Notes: a model not told the origin generated them from the sequence alone. A DNA stretch of 64,000 nucleotides from Thermohalobaculum sp963700775 (GCA_963700775.1 CAVOYU010000002.1:248001-312000); one strand, 5' to 3'. Positions 25,337 through 35,031 are shown, counted from the first letter of the stretch. A program made the numbers and translations.

Positions 25337-26617
25337 GTGAGCGGGTCGCCCGCGCTCGCGCTCTACCTCGCCGCGTCGCGGATCGCGGGGCCAGCGGTGC
25401 GGCTCTGGCTGCACCGGCGGGCGGCCACCGGGAGAGAGGATCCCGTGCGCCTTGGCGAGCGGCTTGGCCGCGCCTCGGCGCCGCGGCCGGGCGGGCGGCT
25501 GGTCTGGCTCCACGGCGCGAGCGTCGGAGAGGGGCTGTCGATGCTGCCGCTGATCGCCGAGATGCGCCGCCAGGCGCCGGACCTGCACTGCCTCGTCACC
25601 ACCGGAACCGTCGCTGCGGCCCAACGGATGGCTGAACTGCTGCCCGAGCGCTGCCTGCACCAGTATGCCCCGGTCGATACCGCCGGCGCCGTGCGCGGAT
25701 TCCTGCGCCACTGGAGGCCGGACCTCGCGGTCTGGGTGGAAAGCGAGCTCTGGCCCCGCCTGATGGCCGAAACCGCGGGCAGCGGCGTGCCGATGATGCT
25801 GGTCAACGGCCGCGTCTCGGCGCGCAGCGCCCGACGGTGGCGTCTGGCGCCCGGGATGGCATCGGCGCTGCTGCGGATGTTCGTGCGGATCGCGGCGCAG
25901 GATGCCGAGACCGCCGCGCGGCTGGCCGCCATGGGCGCCGATCCGGCGCGGATCGCCGGGATCGGCAATCTCAAGGCCTCGGCAGACCCTCCCGATTGCG
26001 ACGATGCGGTGCTGGAGGCGCTGCGGCGGCACCTTGCCGGCCGTCCTGTTTGGCTTGCGGCCTCGACCCATGAACCGGAGGAGGAGGCCGTCGCGGAAGC
26101 CCACCGCGCCGCCGGACTGCCGGGGCTTCTGACCATTCTTGCGCCCCGCCATCCGGATCGGGGCGGGAAGATCGCCGCGATGCTGACCGGCCGGGGATTG
26201 GCGGTTGCCCGGCGGTCCAGGGGCGAGCTGCCGGGCACCGGAACCGCAGTCTGGCTCGCCGACACCCTGGGTGAGACCGGACTTTGGTTCCGGCTGGCGC
26301 CGGTGGCGTTTCTTGGCGGCTCGCTGGCGGACCGGGGCGGGCACAATCCGTTCGAACCCGCGGCCCTCGGCGCGGCGATCCTGCACGGCCCCTCGACGGC
26401 CAACTTCGCCCCGGCCTATGCGGAGCTCAACGCGGCCGGAGGCGCGCGGCAGGTGACCGACGGCCCCGGCCTCGGTGCGGCCGTGGCGGCGCTGCTCGGC
26501 GACCCGGCGACCCGGAGCGCCATGGCGACGGCAGCGGCCGGAACCCGCCGTGCCCTCGCCGCCGATGTCGCCCGGCTCGCGCTCGACGCGCTGAGTCTGC
26601 TGGAGGGCCGGGCATGA
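25337..26617 (+). CDS. waaA: 3-deoxy-D-manno-octulosonic acid (Kdo) transferase
   Basis: A 426-residue GT-B glycosyltransferase that adds Kdo to lipid IVA. The catalytic glutamate lies in WLHGASVGEGLS. VWVESELWPRL, LVNGRVSARSARRW, AASTHEPEEEAV, LAPRHPDR and GGSLADRGGHNPFEPA are hallmark motifs in the expected order. It starts at a GTG, has a short N-terminal hydrophobic stretch acting as membrane anchor, and overlaps lpxK by four bases (ATGA). Confidence 0.94.
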   Translation: MSGSPALALYLAASRIAGPAVRLWLHRRAATGREDPVRLGERLGRASAPRPGGRLVWLHGASVGEGLSMLPLIAEMRRQAPDLHCLVTTGTVAAAQRMAELLPERCLHQYAPVDTAGAVRGFLRHWRPDLAVWVESELWPRLMAETAGSGVPMMLVNGRVSARSARRWRLAPGMASALLRMFVRIAAQDAETAARLAAMGADPARIAGIGNLKASADPPDCDDAVLEALRRHLAGRPVWLAASTHEPEEEAVAEAHRAAGLPGLLTILAPRHPDRGGKIAAMLTGRGLAVARRSRGELPGTGTAVWLADTLGETGLWFRLAPVAFLGGSLADRGGHNPFEPAALGAAILHGPSTANFAPAYAELNAAGGARQVTDGPGLGAAVAALLGDPATRSAMATAAAGTRRALAADVARLALDALSLLEGRA

Positions 26618-27624
26618 TTTCGCCCGGCTTCTGGTGGAACCCGCCGGACCGGCCCGGCTGGCGGGCGCGGCTGCTGTCGCCGCTGTCGCTCGCCTGGCGG
26701 CTCGGAGCCGCATGGCGGGGCAGGGGTATGGTGCCCTGGCGGGCGCCGGTCCCGGTGCTTTGCGTCGGCAATCTCACGGCGGGCGGGGCCGGAAAGACCC
26801 CGATGGTGGCGGCGCTGCTCGCTCGGCTCCTCGCCGCCGGCCGGAGACCCCATGTGGTCAGCCGCGGCCATGGCGGCCGCCTGGCCGGGCCGCACCGGGT
26901 CGACCCCGCGGGCGACACCCATGCGGCGGTCGGCGACGAGGCGCTGCTGCTTGCCGCTCTCGCTCCGGTCTGGGTCGCCCGCGACCGCGCCGCCGGGGTC
27001 AGGGCGGCGGCCGAAGCGGGGGCGGAGCTGGTGCTGATGGATGACGGGTTCCAGAATCCATCCGTGGCGAAGGACGCGGCGATCCTGATGGTCGATGCCG
27101 GGCAGGTTTTCGGCAACGGCCGCATGATCCCCGCCGGACCGTTGCGCGAACCGGTGTCCGAGGGCCTGGCGCGGGCCGACCTGACCGTGCTTGTCGGCGG
27201 CCGGGCCGAGCGGGACGCGGCGATCGCCCTCTGGCCGGCGCTGGCGGATGCGGTTCCGGCGCGCCTGGTGCCGCGCGAGACCGGCCTTGTGCTCGCGGGC
27301 GAGAAGGTGCTGGCGTTCGCGGGGATCGGGTGGCCGGAGAAGTTCTTCGCCACGCTGCGGGAGATGGGCGCACACCTCACCGGGGCGGTGCCGTTCGCCG
27401 ATCATTGCCGCTATGCTCCCGCGGTGCTCCGGCGCCTGCAGCGATCCGCCCGGTCGGAGGGCGCGATGCTGGTGACGACCGAGAAGGACGCCGCCCGCCT
27501 TCCGGCCTCGTTCATTCGCGAGGTCGTGGTGGTTCAGGTCGTCCTCGAGCCGGAAGACTGGAGCCCGATCGACCGGACTCTCGCCTTAATTGAGCAAAAT
27601 TTGCCTCATTCTACTCCGGGTTGA
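26614..27624 (+). CDS. lpxK: Tetraacyldisaccharide 4'-kinase
   Basis: A 336-residue P-loop kinase that phosphorylates the lipid A disaccharide at the 4' position. Walker A is GNLTAGGAGKTPMV, the conserved catalytic-base region DDGFQNPSVAKDAAIL is present, and GRMIPAGPLREP and TTEKDAARLP complete the pattern. The start at 26614 overlaps waaA. The open frame extends far upstream but only as a shadow of waaA. A strong terminator follows at 27687. Confidence 0.94.
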   Translation: MISPGFWWNPPDRPGWRARLLSPLSLAWRLGAAWRGRGMVPWRAPVPVLCVGNLTAGGAGKTPMVAALLARLLAAGRRPHVVSRGHGGRLAGPHRVDPAGDTHAAVGDEALLLAALAPVWVARDRAAGVRAAAEAGAELVLMDDGFQNPSVAKDAAILMVDAGQVFGNGRMIPAGPLREPVSEGLARADLTVLVGGRAERDAAIALWPALADAVPARLVPRETGLVLAGEKVLAFAGIGWPEKFFATLREMGAHLTGAVPFADHCRYAPAVLRRLQRSARSEGAMLVTTEKDAARLPASFIREVVVVQVVLEPEDWSPIDRTLALIEQNLPHSTPG

Positions 27625-27686
27625 TGCCATTTTTGGGTGGCAAACCGATACCGTCCCTAAGTGACATGCAGGAACTGGAGCTGACT

Positions 27687-27713
27687 GCGGGGCCCTCGGG
27701 CCCCGCTTTTTTT
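27687..27713 (+). terminator. Rho-independent terminator after lpxK
   Basis: GCGGGGCCC and GGGCCCCGC separated by two bases, followed by seven Ts. It closes the pmbA-lpxK unit. Confidence 0.9.
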
Positions 27714-27852
27714 GTTGTATTATGGGCCTGTTCGGGAAGCCGCGCTGTGGCGGCGACGTTACGTAAGGTGCGGTGAGATGCGGGCCTCCGTGGCTTGATT
27801 GCGCGCGGACCTTCGCTAGATTGCGGCGGGAAATCCCGCGGCGGAGGCACTC

Positions 27853-29007
27853 ATGCAGTTTACGGCTAGGATCCCGGCGGCCGCGCTGTGCCTGGCCGCC
27901 GGGTTGATGTGCATCGGCTCCGGCATCGCCCGCGCCCAGGGCCAGCCACCGGCGCCGCCGGTCGACGTAGCCAGGCCGCTTTCCCGCGAGATTGTCGATT
28001 TCGACGTCTATACGGGCCGCTTCGAGGCGGTGAACCGGGTCGAGATCCGCTCCCGGGTCTCGGGCTATCTGGACACGGTCGGATTCGCCGACGGCGAAAT
28101 CGTGCCCGAGGGGGCGCTCCTGTTCGTGATCGACCCGCGCACCTTCCTGGCCGAGATCGCGCGCGCCGAGGCGAACGTCGCCGCCGCCGAATCCCAGCGC
28201 GCGCTCGCCAAGCTCGAGCTCGACCGGGCCGTGACACTGGCCGAGCGAAATGTCGGCACCACCCAGGAGGTCGACCGCGCGAACGCCGCGCTCGCCGGGG
28301 CCGCGGCCCAGGTCGCGGTGGCCGAGGCCGAACTGCGCCAGGCCCGGCTGAATCTCGAATTCACCGAGATCCGCGCGCCGATCACCGGCCAGATGTCGAA
28401 CCGCAAGGTCGATCCCGGCAATCTGGTGGTCGGCGGCACCAACAACGCCACCCTGCTGTCGACCATCGTGTCGATCGATCCGATCCACTTCGTCTTCACT
28501 GCCTCGGAGGCCGACTTCCTGCGCTACTCGCGCCTCGCCGGCACCGGCGACCGGCTCGCCGGACTGTCCTCGCCCTATCAGGTCGACGTGCGGCTGATGG
28601 ACGAGGAGAGTTTCGACCACAGGGGCACGCTCAATTTCGTCGACAACCAGATCGACCCGAACTCCGGTACCATCACCGCCCGCGCGGTGCTGCCGAATGC
28701 TGACCGGTTCCTGTTGCCGGGCACCTTCGGGCGCATCCGCCTTGCCGGATCAGGGGCCTTCACGGCGATGCTGATCCCGGACGAGGCGATCATCGCCGAC
28801 CAGGCCAGGAAGATCGTCTACGTGGTCGACGCGGAAGGCACGGTGAGCCCGCGCCCGGTGAAGGCCGGCGTGCTCTACAAGGGGCTGCGCGTGATCAAGG
28901 AGGGGCTGGGTCCGGACGACGTGGTGATCGTCAACGGGATCCAGCGCGCCAGGCCCGGCGCCAAGGTCGCGCCCCAAGAGGTTACCCTGAAGTTCGAGGG
29001 CGAATAG
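27853..29007 (+). CDS. RND efflux periplasmic adaptor subunit
   Basis: A 384-residue membrane-fusion protein of the AcrA/MexA type. A signal peptide ends near ARAQG. Then come a barrel-sandwich half (FEAVNRVEIRSRVSGYLD), a coiled-coil hairpin (about 95-160, rich in A/E/Q), and the second lipoyl half (RAPITGQMSNRKVDPGNLV). A beta-barrel and membrane-proximal domain follow (LLPGTFGRIRL, LIPDEAI). There is no lipobox cysteine, unlike AcrA. The adaptor joins the inner-membrane pump to an outer-membrane channel. The pump gene follows 3 bases later. Confidence 0.93.
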   Translation: MQFTARIPAAALCLAAGLMCIGSGIARAQGQPPAPPVDVARPLSREIVDFDVYTGRFEAVNRVEIRSRVSGYLDTVGFADGEIVPEGALLFVIDPRTFLAEIARAEANVAAAESQRALAKLELDRAVTLAERNVGTTQEVDRANAALAGAAAQVAVAEAELRQARLNLEFTEIRAPITGQMSNRKVDPGNLVVGGTNNATLLSTIVSIDPIHFVFTASEADFLRYSRLAGTGDRLAGLSSPYQVDVRLMDEESFDHRGTLNFVDNQIDPNSGTITARAVLPNADRFLLPGTFGRIRLAGSGAFTAMLIPDEAIIADQARKIVYVVDAEGTVSPRPVKAGVLYKGLRVIKEGLGPDDVVIVNGIQRARPGAKVAPQEVTLKFEGE

Positions 29008-29010
29008 GCA

Positions 29011-32000
29011 ATGCGCTTCGCCCTGTTCTTCATCGACCGGCCGATCTTCGCCGCTGTCGTCTCGGTGCTGCTGACGCTACTTGGCGCCGTCTCCTATTTC
29101 GGCCTGCCGGTCACCCAGTATCCCGAGATCGCACCGCCGACGATCCAGATCAGCGCCACTTATCCCGGCGCCTCGGCCGAGGTGGTGGCCGAGACCGTCT
29201 CGACCCCGATCGAGCAGGAGGTCAACGGCGTCGAGGGCATGATCTACATGCTGAGCCAGTCGACCGGCGACGGGCGGGTGACGATCTCGGTCACGTTCGG
29301 CCTCGGCACCGACATCGAGGACGCCCAGGTGCAGGTGCAGAACCGGGTCGCGGTGGCCCTGCCGCGCCTGCCGGAGGAGGTGCGCCGGCTCGGCGTCAAT
29401 GTGCTGAAATCCTCGCCCGACCTGATGATGGTCATCCACATGCTGTCGCCGGACGACAGCCGCGACCAGCTTTACATCTCGAACTACGCGCGCACCCAGG
29501 TCGTCGACCGGCTGGCCCGCGTCGACGGGGTGGGCCGCGCGACAGTCTTCGCCGAGCGCGCCTATTCGATGCGGGTCTGGCTCGATCCCGAGCTGGTCGC
29601 CGCCCGCGGCCTCACCGCCGGCGAGGTGGTGGCGGCGCTCCGGAACAACAACGTGCAGGTCGCCTCGGGCATCATCAACCGGCTGCCGGTGCCCAATCCC
29701 TCGGCCTTCGAGCTCCAGGTGCAGACCCAGGGCCGCCTGGCCGAGCCCGAGCAGTTCGAGGAGATCGTGGTCGGCACCGGCGCCAATGGCGCGCTGATCC
29801 GGGTGCGCGACATCGGCCGGGTCGAACTCGGCGCGCAGGATTATGCGATCAACGGCTATCTGGGGAAGAATGTCGCCCTGCCGATCGGAATCTTCCAGCG
29901 CCCCGGCTCCAACGCGCTCGAGACTGCAGCCGAGGTGCTGCGCGTGATCGAAGAGCTTTCACTGACCTTCCCGCCGGGGATCGAGTACCACGTCGTCTAC
30001 AACCCGACCGAGTTCATCGCCCAGTCGATCGAGGCGGTCTACACCACCATCCTCGAGGCGGTGATCCTGGTCGTGCTGGTCATCGTCGTGTTCCTGCAGA
30101 GCCTGCGCGCCTCGGTGATCCCGATCATCGCCATCCCGGTCTCGCTGATCGGCACCTTCGCGATGATGGCGGCGTTCGGCTACTCGATCAACAACCTGAC
30201 GCTGTTCGGTCTGGTGCTCTCGATCGGCATCGTGGTCGACGACGCGATCGTCGTGGTCGAGAACGTCGAACGCTTCCTCCGCCAGGGAATGGCGCCGCGC
30301 GAGGCGGCACGCAACACCATGAAGGAGGTCTCGACCGCGCTCCTCGCCCAGGGGCTGGTGCTGCTCGCCGTGTTCATTCCCAGCGCCTTCCTCGAGGGCA
30401 TCACCGGCCAGTTCTTCCGCCAGTTCGCGGTCACGATCGCCACCGCGACGGCGATCTCGGTGCTGATCTCGCTGACGCTTTCGCCGGCGCTCGCGGCGCT
30501 GATCATGCGCCACCACGGGCCCGACCACCGGCCCCGCGGGCTGATCGGCACGCTCTGGAGCGTATTGACATGGCCGTTCCGGATCGCCGGCTGGGCCTTC
30601 AACTGGGGCTTCGAGCATTTGGCCGACGGCTACCGATGGCTGGTGCGCGGGTTGTTGCGGGTCTCGCTGCTGGTGCTCGCGGCCTATGGGGGGCTGCTGT
30701 GGCTGACCCAGGACCAGTTCGCTAGGGCCCCGACCGGCTTCATCCCGGACCAGGACCAGGGCTACCTGATCACGGTCATGCAGCTTCCGGCGGGCTCGTC
30801 GCTGGCGCGCACCGACGCGGTGGCCCGACGCGCCTCGGAGATGATCCTCGCGCATCCGGGCGTGCGCGACTCGGTCGCCATCGTCGGGCTTGACGCCGCC
30901 ACCTTCACCAACGCCTCGAACGGCGCGGCGATCTTCATCCCGATGAAGGACTTCAGGTGGCGGGCCGAGCAGGGGCTGAGCGCCGGACGCATCCTGGGCG
31001 AGCTGCAGCAGCAGCTGTTCGAGATCAAGGAGGCGAACATCTTCATCATCCAGCCGCCGCCGGTGCGCGGCATCGGCAGCGCAGGCGGCTGGAAGATGTT
31101 CATCCAGGACCGCCGCGGACGCGGATTCCGGGCACTCGAGGAAGCCGCTTTCGCGATGATGATCGAAGGCAACCAGGTGCCCGAACTCTCCCGCGTGTTC
31201 ACGCTCTTCAATACCAAGACACCGTCGATCTTTGCCGACATCGACCGCACCAAGGCCGAGATGATCGGCATCCGGCCCGATCAGGTCGCCGAAGCGCTGG
31301 AGGTCTATCTGGGTTCGGCCTTCGTCAACGACTTCAACTTCCTCGGCCGCACCTACCGGGTCACCGCTCAGGCCGACGGCCTGTTCCGCGACGATCCCGG
31401 CGACATCGCGAAGCTGCGCACCCGCTCGGCCGCGGGCGAGATGACGCCGATCGGCTCGGTCGCCACCTTCCGCGACATCACCGGCCCCTACCTGGTGCAG
31501 CGCTACAACCTCTATCCGGCGGCGGCGCTGCAGGGCTCGGCCGCGCCCGGCGTCTCGACCGGCGTCGCGCTGAGGGCGGTCGAGGACCTGGCGGCGCGGG
31601 TGCTGCCGGACGGCTTCGGCTTCGAGTGGACCGAGCTCGCGCTGCAGGAGAGGCAGGCCGGCAACACTGCGATCTTCGTCTTCCTGCTGGCGACCGCCTT
31701 CGTGTTCCTGGTGCTGGCGGCGCAGTACGAGAGCTGGCTCCTGCCGCTGGCGGTGATCCTGATCGTGCCGATGTGCCTGCTGGCGGCGATCGCCGGCGTG
31801 ATCTGGCGCGGCATGGACATCAACATCTTCACCCAGATCGGCTTCGTGGTGCTGGTCGGGCTGGCCTCCAAGAACGCGATCCTGATCGTCGAGTTCGCCC
31901 GCCAGGCGGAGGAGCAGGGCATGACCCGGGCCGAGGCCGCGGTGCAGGCGGCGCGGCTGCGGCTGCGGCCGATCCTGATGACGTCGTTCGCCTTCATCCT

Positions 32001-32208
32001 CGGCGTGCTGCCGCTGGTGGTCGCGACCGGGGCCGGGGCCGAGATGCGCCAGGCGCTGGGCACGGCGGTGTTCTTCGGCATGCTCGGCGTGACGTTCTTC
32101 GGCCTGATCTTCACCCCGGTCTTCTATGTCACCTGCAAATGGATCGGCGCGAAGCTCTGGGGCGAGCCGGAGCGGCCCGTCCCGGCGCCGCCGCCGGAAG
32201 CGACGTGA
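29011..32208 (+). CDS. RND efflux transporter permease, HAE1 family
   Basis: A 1065-residue proton-driven pump with 12 membrane helices and two large periplasmic loops. FFIDRPIFAAVVSVLL starts helix 1. The proton-relay aspartate pair is in GIVVDDAIVVVENVERF, and the helix-10 lysine is in GLASKNAILIVEF. ALAALIMR ends the N-terminal membrane half. Length and motifs match AcrB/MexB, though substrate range cannot be predicted. No outer-membrane factor gene is in the operon, so it probably uses a TolC-like protein encoded elsewhere. Its stop overlaps the start of an amidohydrolase gene. Confidence 0.94.
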   Translation: MRFALFFIDRPIFAAVVSVLLTLLGAVSYFGLPVTQYPEIAPPTIQISATYPGASAEVVAETVSTPIEQEVNGVEGMIYMLSQSTGDGRVTISVTFGLGTDIEDAQVQVQNRVAVALPRLPEEVRRLGVNVLKSSPDLMMVIHMLSPDDSRDQLYISNYARTQVVDRLARVDGVGRATVFAERAYSMRVWLDPELVAARGLTAGEVVAALRNNNVQVASGIINRLPVPNPSAFELQVQTQGRLAEPEQFEEIVVGTGANGALIRVRDIGRVELGAQDYAINGYLGKNVALPIGIFQRPGSNALETAAEVLRVIEELSLTFPPGIEYHVVYNPTEFIAQSIEAVYTTILEAVILVVLVIVVFLQSLRASVIPIIAIPVSLIGTFAMMAAFGYSINNLTLFGLVLSIGIVVDDAIVVVENVERFLRQGMAPREAARNTMKEVSTALLAQGLVLLAVFIPSAFLEGITGQFFRQFAVTIATATAISVLISLTLSPALAALIMRHHGPDHRPRGLIGTLWSVLTWPFRIAGWAFNWGFEHLADGYRWLVRGLLRVSLLVLAAYGGLLWLTQDQFARAPTGFIPDQDQGYLITVMQLPAGSSLARTDAVARRASEMILAHPGVRDSVAIVGLDAATFTNASNGAAIFIPMKDFRWRAEQGLSAGRILGELQQQLFEIKEANIFIIQPPPVRGIGSAGGWKMFIQDRRGRGFRALEEAAFAMMIEGNQVPELSRVFTLFNTKTPSIFADIDRTKAEMIGIRPDQVAEALEVYLGSAFVNDFNFLGRTYRVTAQADGLFRDDPGDIAKLRTRSAAGEMTPIGSVATFRDITGPYLVQRYNLYPAAALQGSAAPGVSTGVALRAVEDLAARVLPDGFGFEWTELALQERQAGNTAIFVFLLATAFVFLVLAAQYESWLLPLAVILIVPMCLLAAIAGVIWRGMDINIFTQIGFVVLVGLASKNAILIVEFARQAEEQGMTRAEAAVQAARLRLRPILMTSFAFILGVLPLVVATGAGAEMRQALGTAVFFGMLGVTFFGLIFTPVFYVTCKWIGAKLWGEPERPVPAPPPEAT

Positions 32209-33456
32209 GCGCACCCTTCGATCTCGCCCGGCGCATGTTCGACGCGCTGGCCGAGGCGACCGCCGATCCCCCCGGCGTGACACGGGTCTCCTACGGGTCG
32301 GGCGAGCAGTTCGCCCATGACCTCGCCCGCGCCGAGGCTGCGGCGCTCGGCTGCGAGACGGCCACCGATCCGGCGGGCAATCTCTACATGACATTGCCGG
32401 GCCGCGATCGCACGCTGCCCTGCCTGCTGACGGGGTCGCATCTCGAACTCGGTGCCCCACGGCGGCAATTTCGACGGGGCGGCAGGCGTGATCGCCGGGC
32501 TCGCCCTGGTGGCCGATCTGCGCGCAAGGGGGGTCACTCCCGCCCGCGACCTCACGGTCGTCGCCTTCCGCGCCGAGGAGGCAGCGCATTTCCCGCTCTC
32601 CTATCCGGGGAGCTACGCCATGCTGGGCCGGCTCGACCCGGCGGCGCTGGAGGCGCGCCGTGCCGACAGCGGCCGGACCCTGGCCGAGCACATGGAGGAA
32701 GCCGGCTTCGACCCGGAAGCCGTCCGCCGCGGGACGCCGTGGCTGACGCCGGACCGGATCGCCGCCTTCATCGAGGTCCATATCGAGCAGGGCCCGGTGC
32801 TGATCGGCGAGGACCTGCCTATCGGTCTCGTGACCGCGATCAACGGCGGCTTCCGCCACGCTCAGGCGCGGGCCACCGGCGCCTGGGCCCATTCGGGGGC
32901 GACGCCGCGCCGCTACCGGCGGGACGCCGTGCTCGCGCTCACCGACCTCGCGGCGCTTCTGGAAGGGTCATGGGACCGGATCGAGGCGGAGGGCCGGTCG
33001 GCCACCGTCACCTTCGGCGTGGTTGCAACCGATGCCGCCATGCATGGCGGCAGCCGGGTCGCCGGCGACCTGGCCTTCAGCCTCGACCTCCGGACCGAGT
33101 TTCCGGAGGTGCTGGATGGGCTGCGCGCCGACCTCGTGCACCATGTGGCCCTGATCCGGGATGCCCGCGGCGTCGCAATTGATCTTGGCCCGGAATTCAC
33201 CTGGCCCGTTGCCCGCATGGACGGCCGTCTCCTCGACCGGCTCGAAGCGGCGGCGCGCGCCGCGGACATCCGCGCGAAGCGCCTCCCCAGCGGCGCCGGC
33301 CACGATGCCGCAGCCATTGCCGAGGCGGGGGTGCCGACGGCGATGATCTTCGTGCGCAACGCGCATGGCAGCCACAACCCGGACGAGGCGATGGAACTCG
33401 CCGATCTCTCCTGCGCGGTGGCGCTGCTCTCGGAGTTTGTGCGAGCGGAGCAATAG
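32205..33456 (+). CDS. hyuC: Zn-dependent N-carbamoyl-L-amino acid hydrolase / allantoate amidohydrolase family, frameshifted
   Basis: M20/HyuC-type amidohydrolase. A GTG start overlaps the RND stop. The frame breaks at 32446-32447: removing one A restores GSHLDSVPHGGNFDG, the exact metal-binding motif. The other landmarks are intact: EEAAHFPLSYPGS, EVHIEQGPVL, GAGHDAAAIAEAGVP and AHGSHNPDEAM. The corrected protein has 416 residues, normal for the family. It cleaves N-carbamoyl amino acids, ureidoglycine or allantoate-type substrates. The clean restoration strongly suggests an artefactual extra base. Confidence 0.82.
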
Positions 33457-33505
33457 CCGCCTGTCTGCCCAGGGGGCGCCATTTATGGACAATGTTGTGT
33501 GGGTT

Positions 33506-33582
33506 TGGTACCGCCTCCCCGGCTCGAACGGGGGACCTCTAGATCCACAATCTAGCGCTCTAACCAGCTGAGCTAAGGCGGC
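33506..33582 (-). tRNA. tRNA-His (anticodon GTG)
   Basis: The minus strand folds into a full cloverleaf: acceptor GCCGCCT with AGGCGGT, D-arm GCTC-GAGC, anticodon arm CTAGA-TTGTGGA-TCTAG with GTG at 34-36, T-arm with GTTCGAG. CCA is encoded. Position 1 pairs G with U72, the discriminator is A73, and there is no G-1. This is the atypical tRNA-His described for many alphaproteobacteria. Confidence 0.95.
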
Positions 33583-33764
33583 ACGCGCGCGAGCCGCCGG
33601 TGCCGACGGTTCGTGTGGGTTGTCATCTACCCGCGCGCCCCGCGATTTTCAAGCCCGGTCGCGGCCTTTCCGCGCCCCGGTCAGGATCGGGGCTGGATCG
33701 CGCCACGGGTTTCAATAGTATCGGGCATGATCCCGCCCCTGGCGGCATTCCGGGAACAGGTGAC

Positions 33765-33992
33765 ATGGATTTCGACTGCGAGAGCGACCGCGAGGCCAGC
33801 CTGACCATCGGGCCTACCTCGCTCGGGATGGTCCGGATCCTGGTCAGTTCCGAAGGTCTGGACCTGCCGATGGACTTCGATCCGGCGGAAGCGCTGGAGA
33901 TGGCCGACGAGCTGCGGGCCGCGGCCGAGCGGGCGCAGGCGACCGCCGCGGGACGCATCCCGAAGGGCCGGCCCGGCGGGAGGCGCGCCTGA
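33765..33992 (+). CDS. DUF6324 family small protein
   Basis: A 75-residue protein starting MDFDCESDREASLTIGPTS. The pattern IGPTSLGMVRILV followed by LPMDFDPAEALEMADELRAAAERA matches a short alphaproteobacterial family I recognise as DUF6324. It has no signal peptide or membrane segment, and an acidic beta-alpha fold with a basic tail (PKGRPGGRRA). Function unknown. It precedes the kinase-like gene by 58 bases. Confidence 0.65.
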   Translation: MDFDCESDREASLTIGPTSLGMVRILVSSEGLDLPMDFDPAEALEMADELRAAAERAQATAAGRIPKGRPGGRRA

Positions 33993-34050
33993 CACGCTCC
34001 GCACCACGCGCCAGCGCGGCGGCAGGCCGTGGCGCCGCGCAGGCCGCCCC

Positions 34051-35031
34051 GTGAGCGGCGGGACGCGCGCGGCTGCCGGGCGATCCATGCCGATCGCGAT
34101 GGCGGCTCTGGATGTCGCCGGACAGATCCGCGAGCGCAACCCTGTGGACCTGGCAGTCTTCGGGGAGGAGTCGGTGCGGCTTATCGACCGCTTCTCGGAT
34201 CGCGCGGCTGGCGAGCACCTCCTCGCCCGCGCCGTCGCCGACGGCTGTGCCGAGGCCGTTGCGCTGCTGGCGACCCAGGCCGGGCCGCGGCAACTCCGCG
34301 TCGGTCTCTGGCGCCAGCGCGGCGGTGAGCGCATCCGCGTGCTCGCCGCCTTCTCGGGCGCGGCGGTCCCTGCGGGCGAGACAGGCCTGCCGGCGGCGGT
34401 GCGCCACGCTCTCGGCCGCGCCGGCCACGATCTCCGCTCGCCGCTGGAGGCGATCGCTGGCTTTGCGACGATGATCCGCGGCGGCAAGGACGCCGGTGTG
34501 GCGGCCCATGCGGACGATATCCTGGCGGCCGCCTGGCGGTTGATGCGGGTCGCGTCCGATCTCGAGGCCGCCGCGGCATCCGGCACCGCCGTCCCTCCGG
34601 TGCGTCCGGCAGAAGTGGATCTGGCCAGGCTCGGGCGCCGGATCGCGCGGCTGGCGTTGCCGGCGGCGCGCGTGGCCGGTGTGTCGCTGGAGACCGGCGG
34701 CCTCACCTCCGCGAGCGGGCCGCTGGTGCTTGCCGACGAGGGAGCGTTGTGGAGCCTGGTCGACATGCTTCTTCAGGGCGCAATCCGGCTCGGCGGCGCC
34801 GGGGCGAGGATCGTCGTCGCCCTTGAGAGCACTGAGGGCGGCGCGGCGTTGGTGATTGCTGTGGAGGGTGCCGGCCCGACGACGGCGGAATGGCGACAGG
34901 ACACCGGCCTCGACGTTGAGTCGTGCCGCGAGCTGGCGCTGATCAACGGCGCGGAGCTGGAGGTCGGGCCGAATCCCGGACCGACGGCACGGATTACCTT
35001 CCCGGCCGCACGCTGCCTCGGTCCTCTGTAA
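34051..35031 (+). CDS. Histidine-kinase-like protein with degenerate ATPase domain
   Basis: A 326-residue cytoplasmic protein starting at GTG. After about 110 residues of a variable N-terminal domain there is a clear dimerisation/phosphoacceptor helix, GHDLRSPLEAIAGFATMIR, with the H-box histidine. The following ATP-binding domain is eroded: the N-box position reads LLQGAIRLGG, without the usual Asn, and the G1 box is VEGAGPTT. It may be a phosphotransferase or pseudokinase rather than an active kinase. It overlaps the 3' end of the convergent LysR gene by 38 bases. No response regulator is adjacent. Confidence 0.7.
   Translation: MSGGTRAAAGRSMPIAMAALDVAGQIRERNPVDLAVFGEESVRLIDRFSDRAAGEHLLARAVADGCAEAVALLATQAGPRQLRVGLWRQRGGERIRVLAAFSGAAVPAGETGLPAAVRHALGRAGHDLRSPLEAIAGFATMIRGGKDAGVAAHADDILAAAWRLMRVASDLEAAAASGTAVPPVRPAEVDLARLGRRIARLALPAARVAGVSLETGGLTSASGPLVLADEGALWSLVDMLLQGAIRLGGAGARIVVALESTEGGAALVIAVEGAGPTTAEWRQDTGLDVESCRELALINGAELEVGPNPGPTARITFPAARCLGPL

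Noticed and set aside
29959..32892. 977-codon minus-strand open frame opposite the RND permease
   Set aside because: Antisense shadow with His/Asp/Arg-rich low-complexity translation and no domain.
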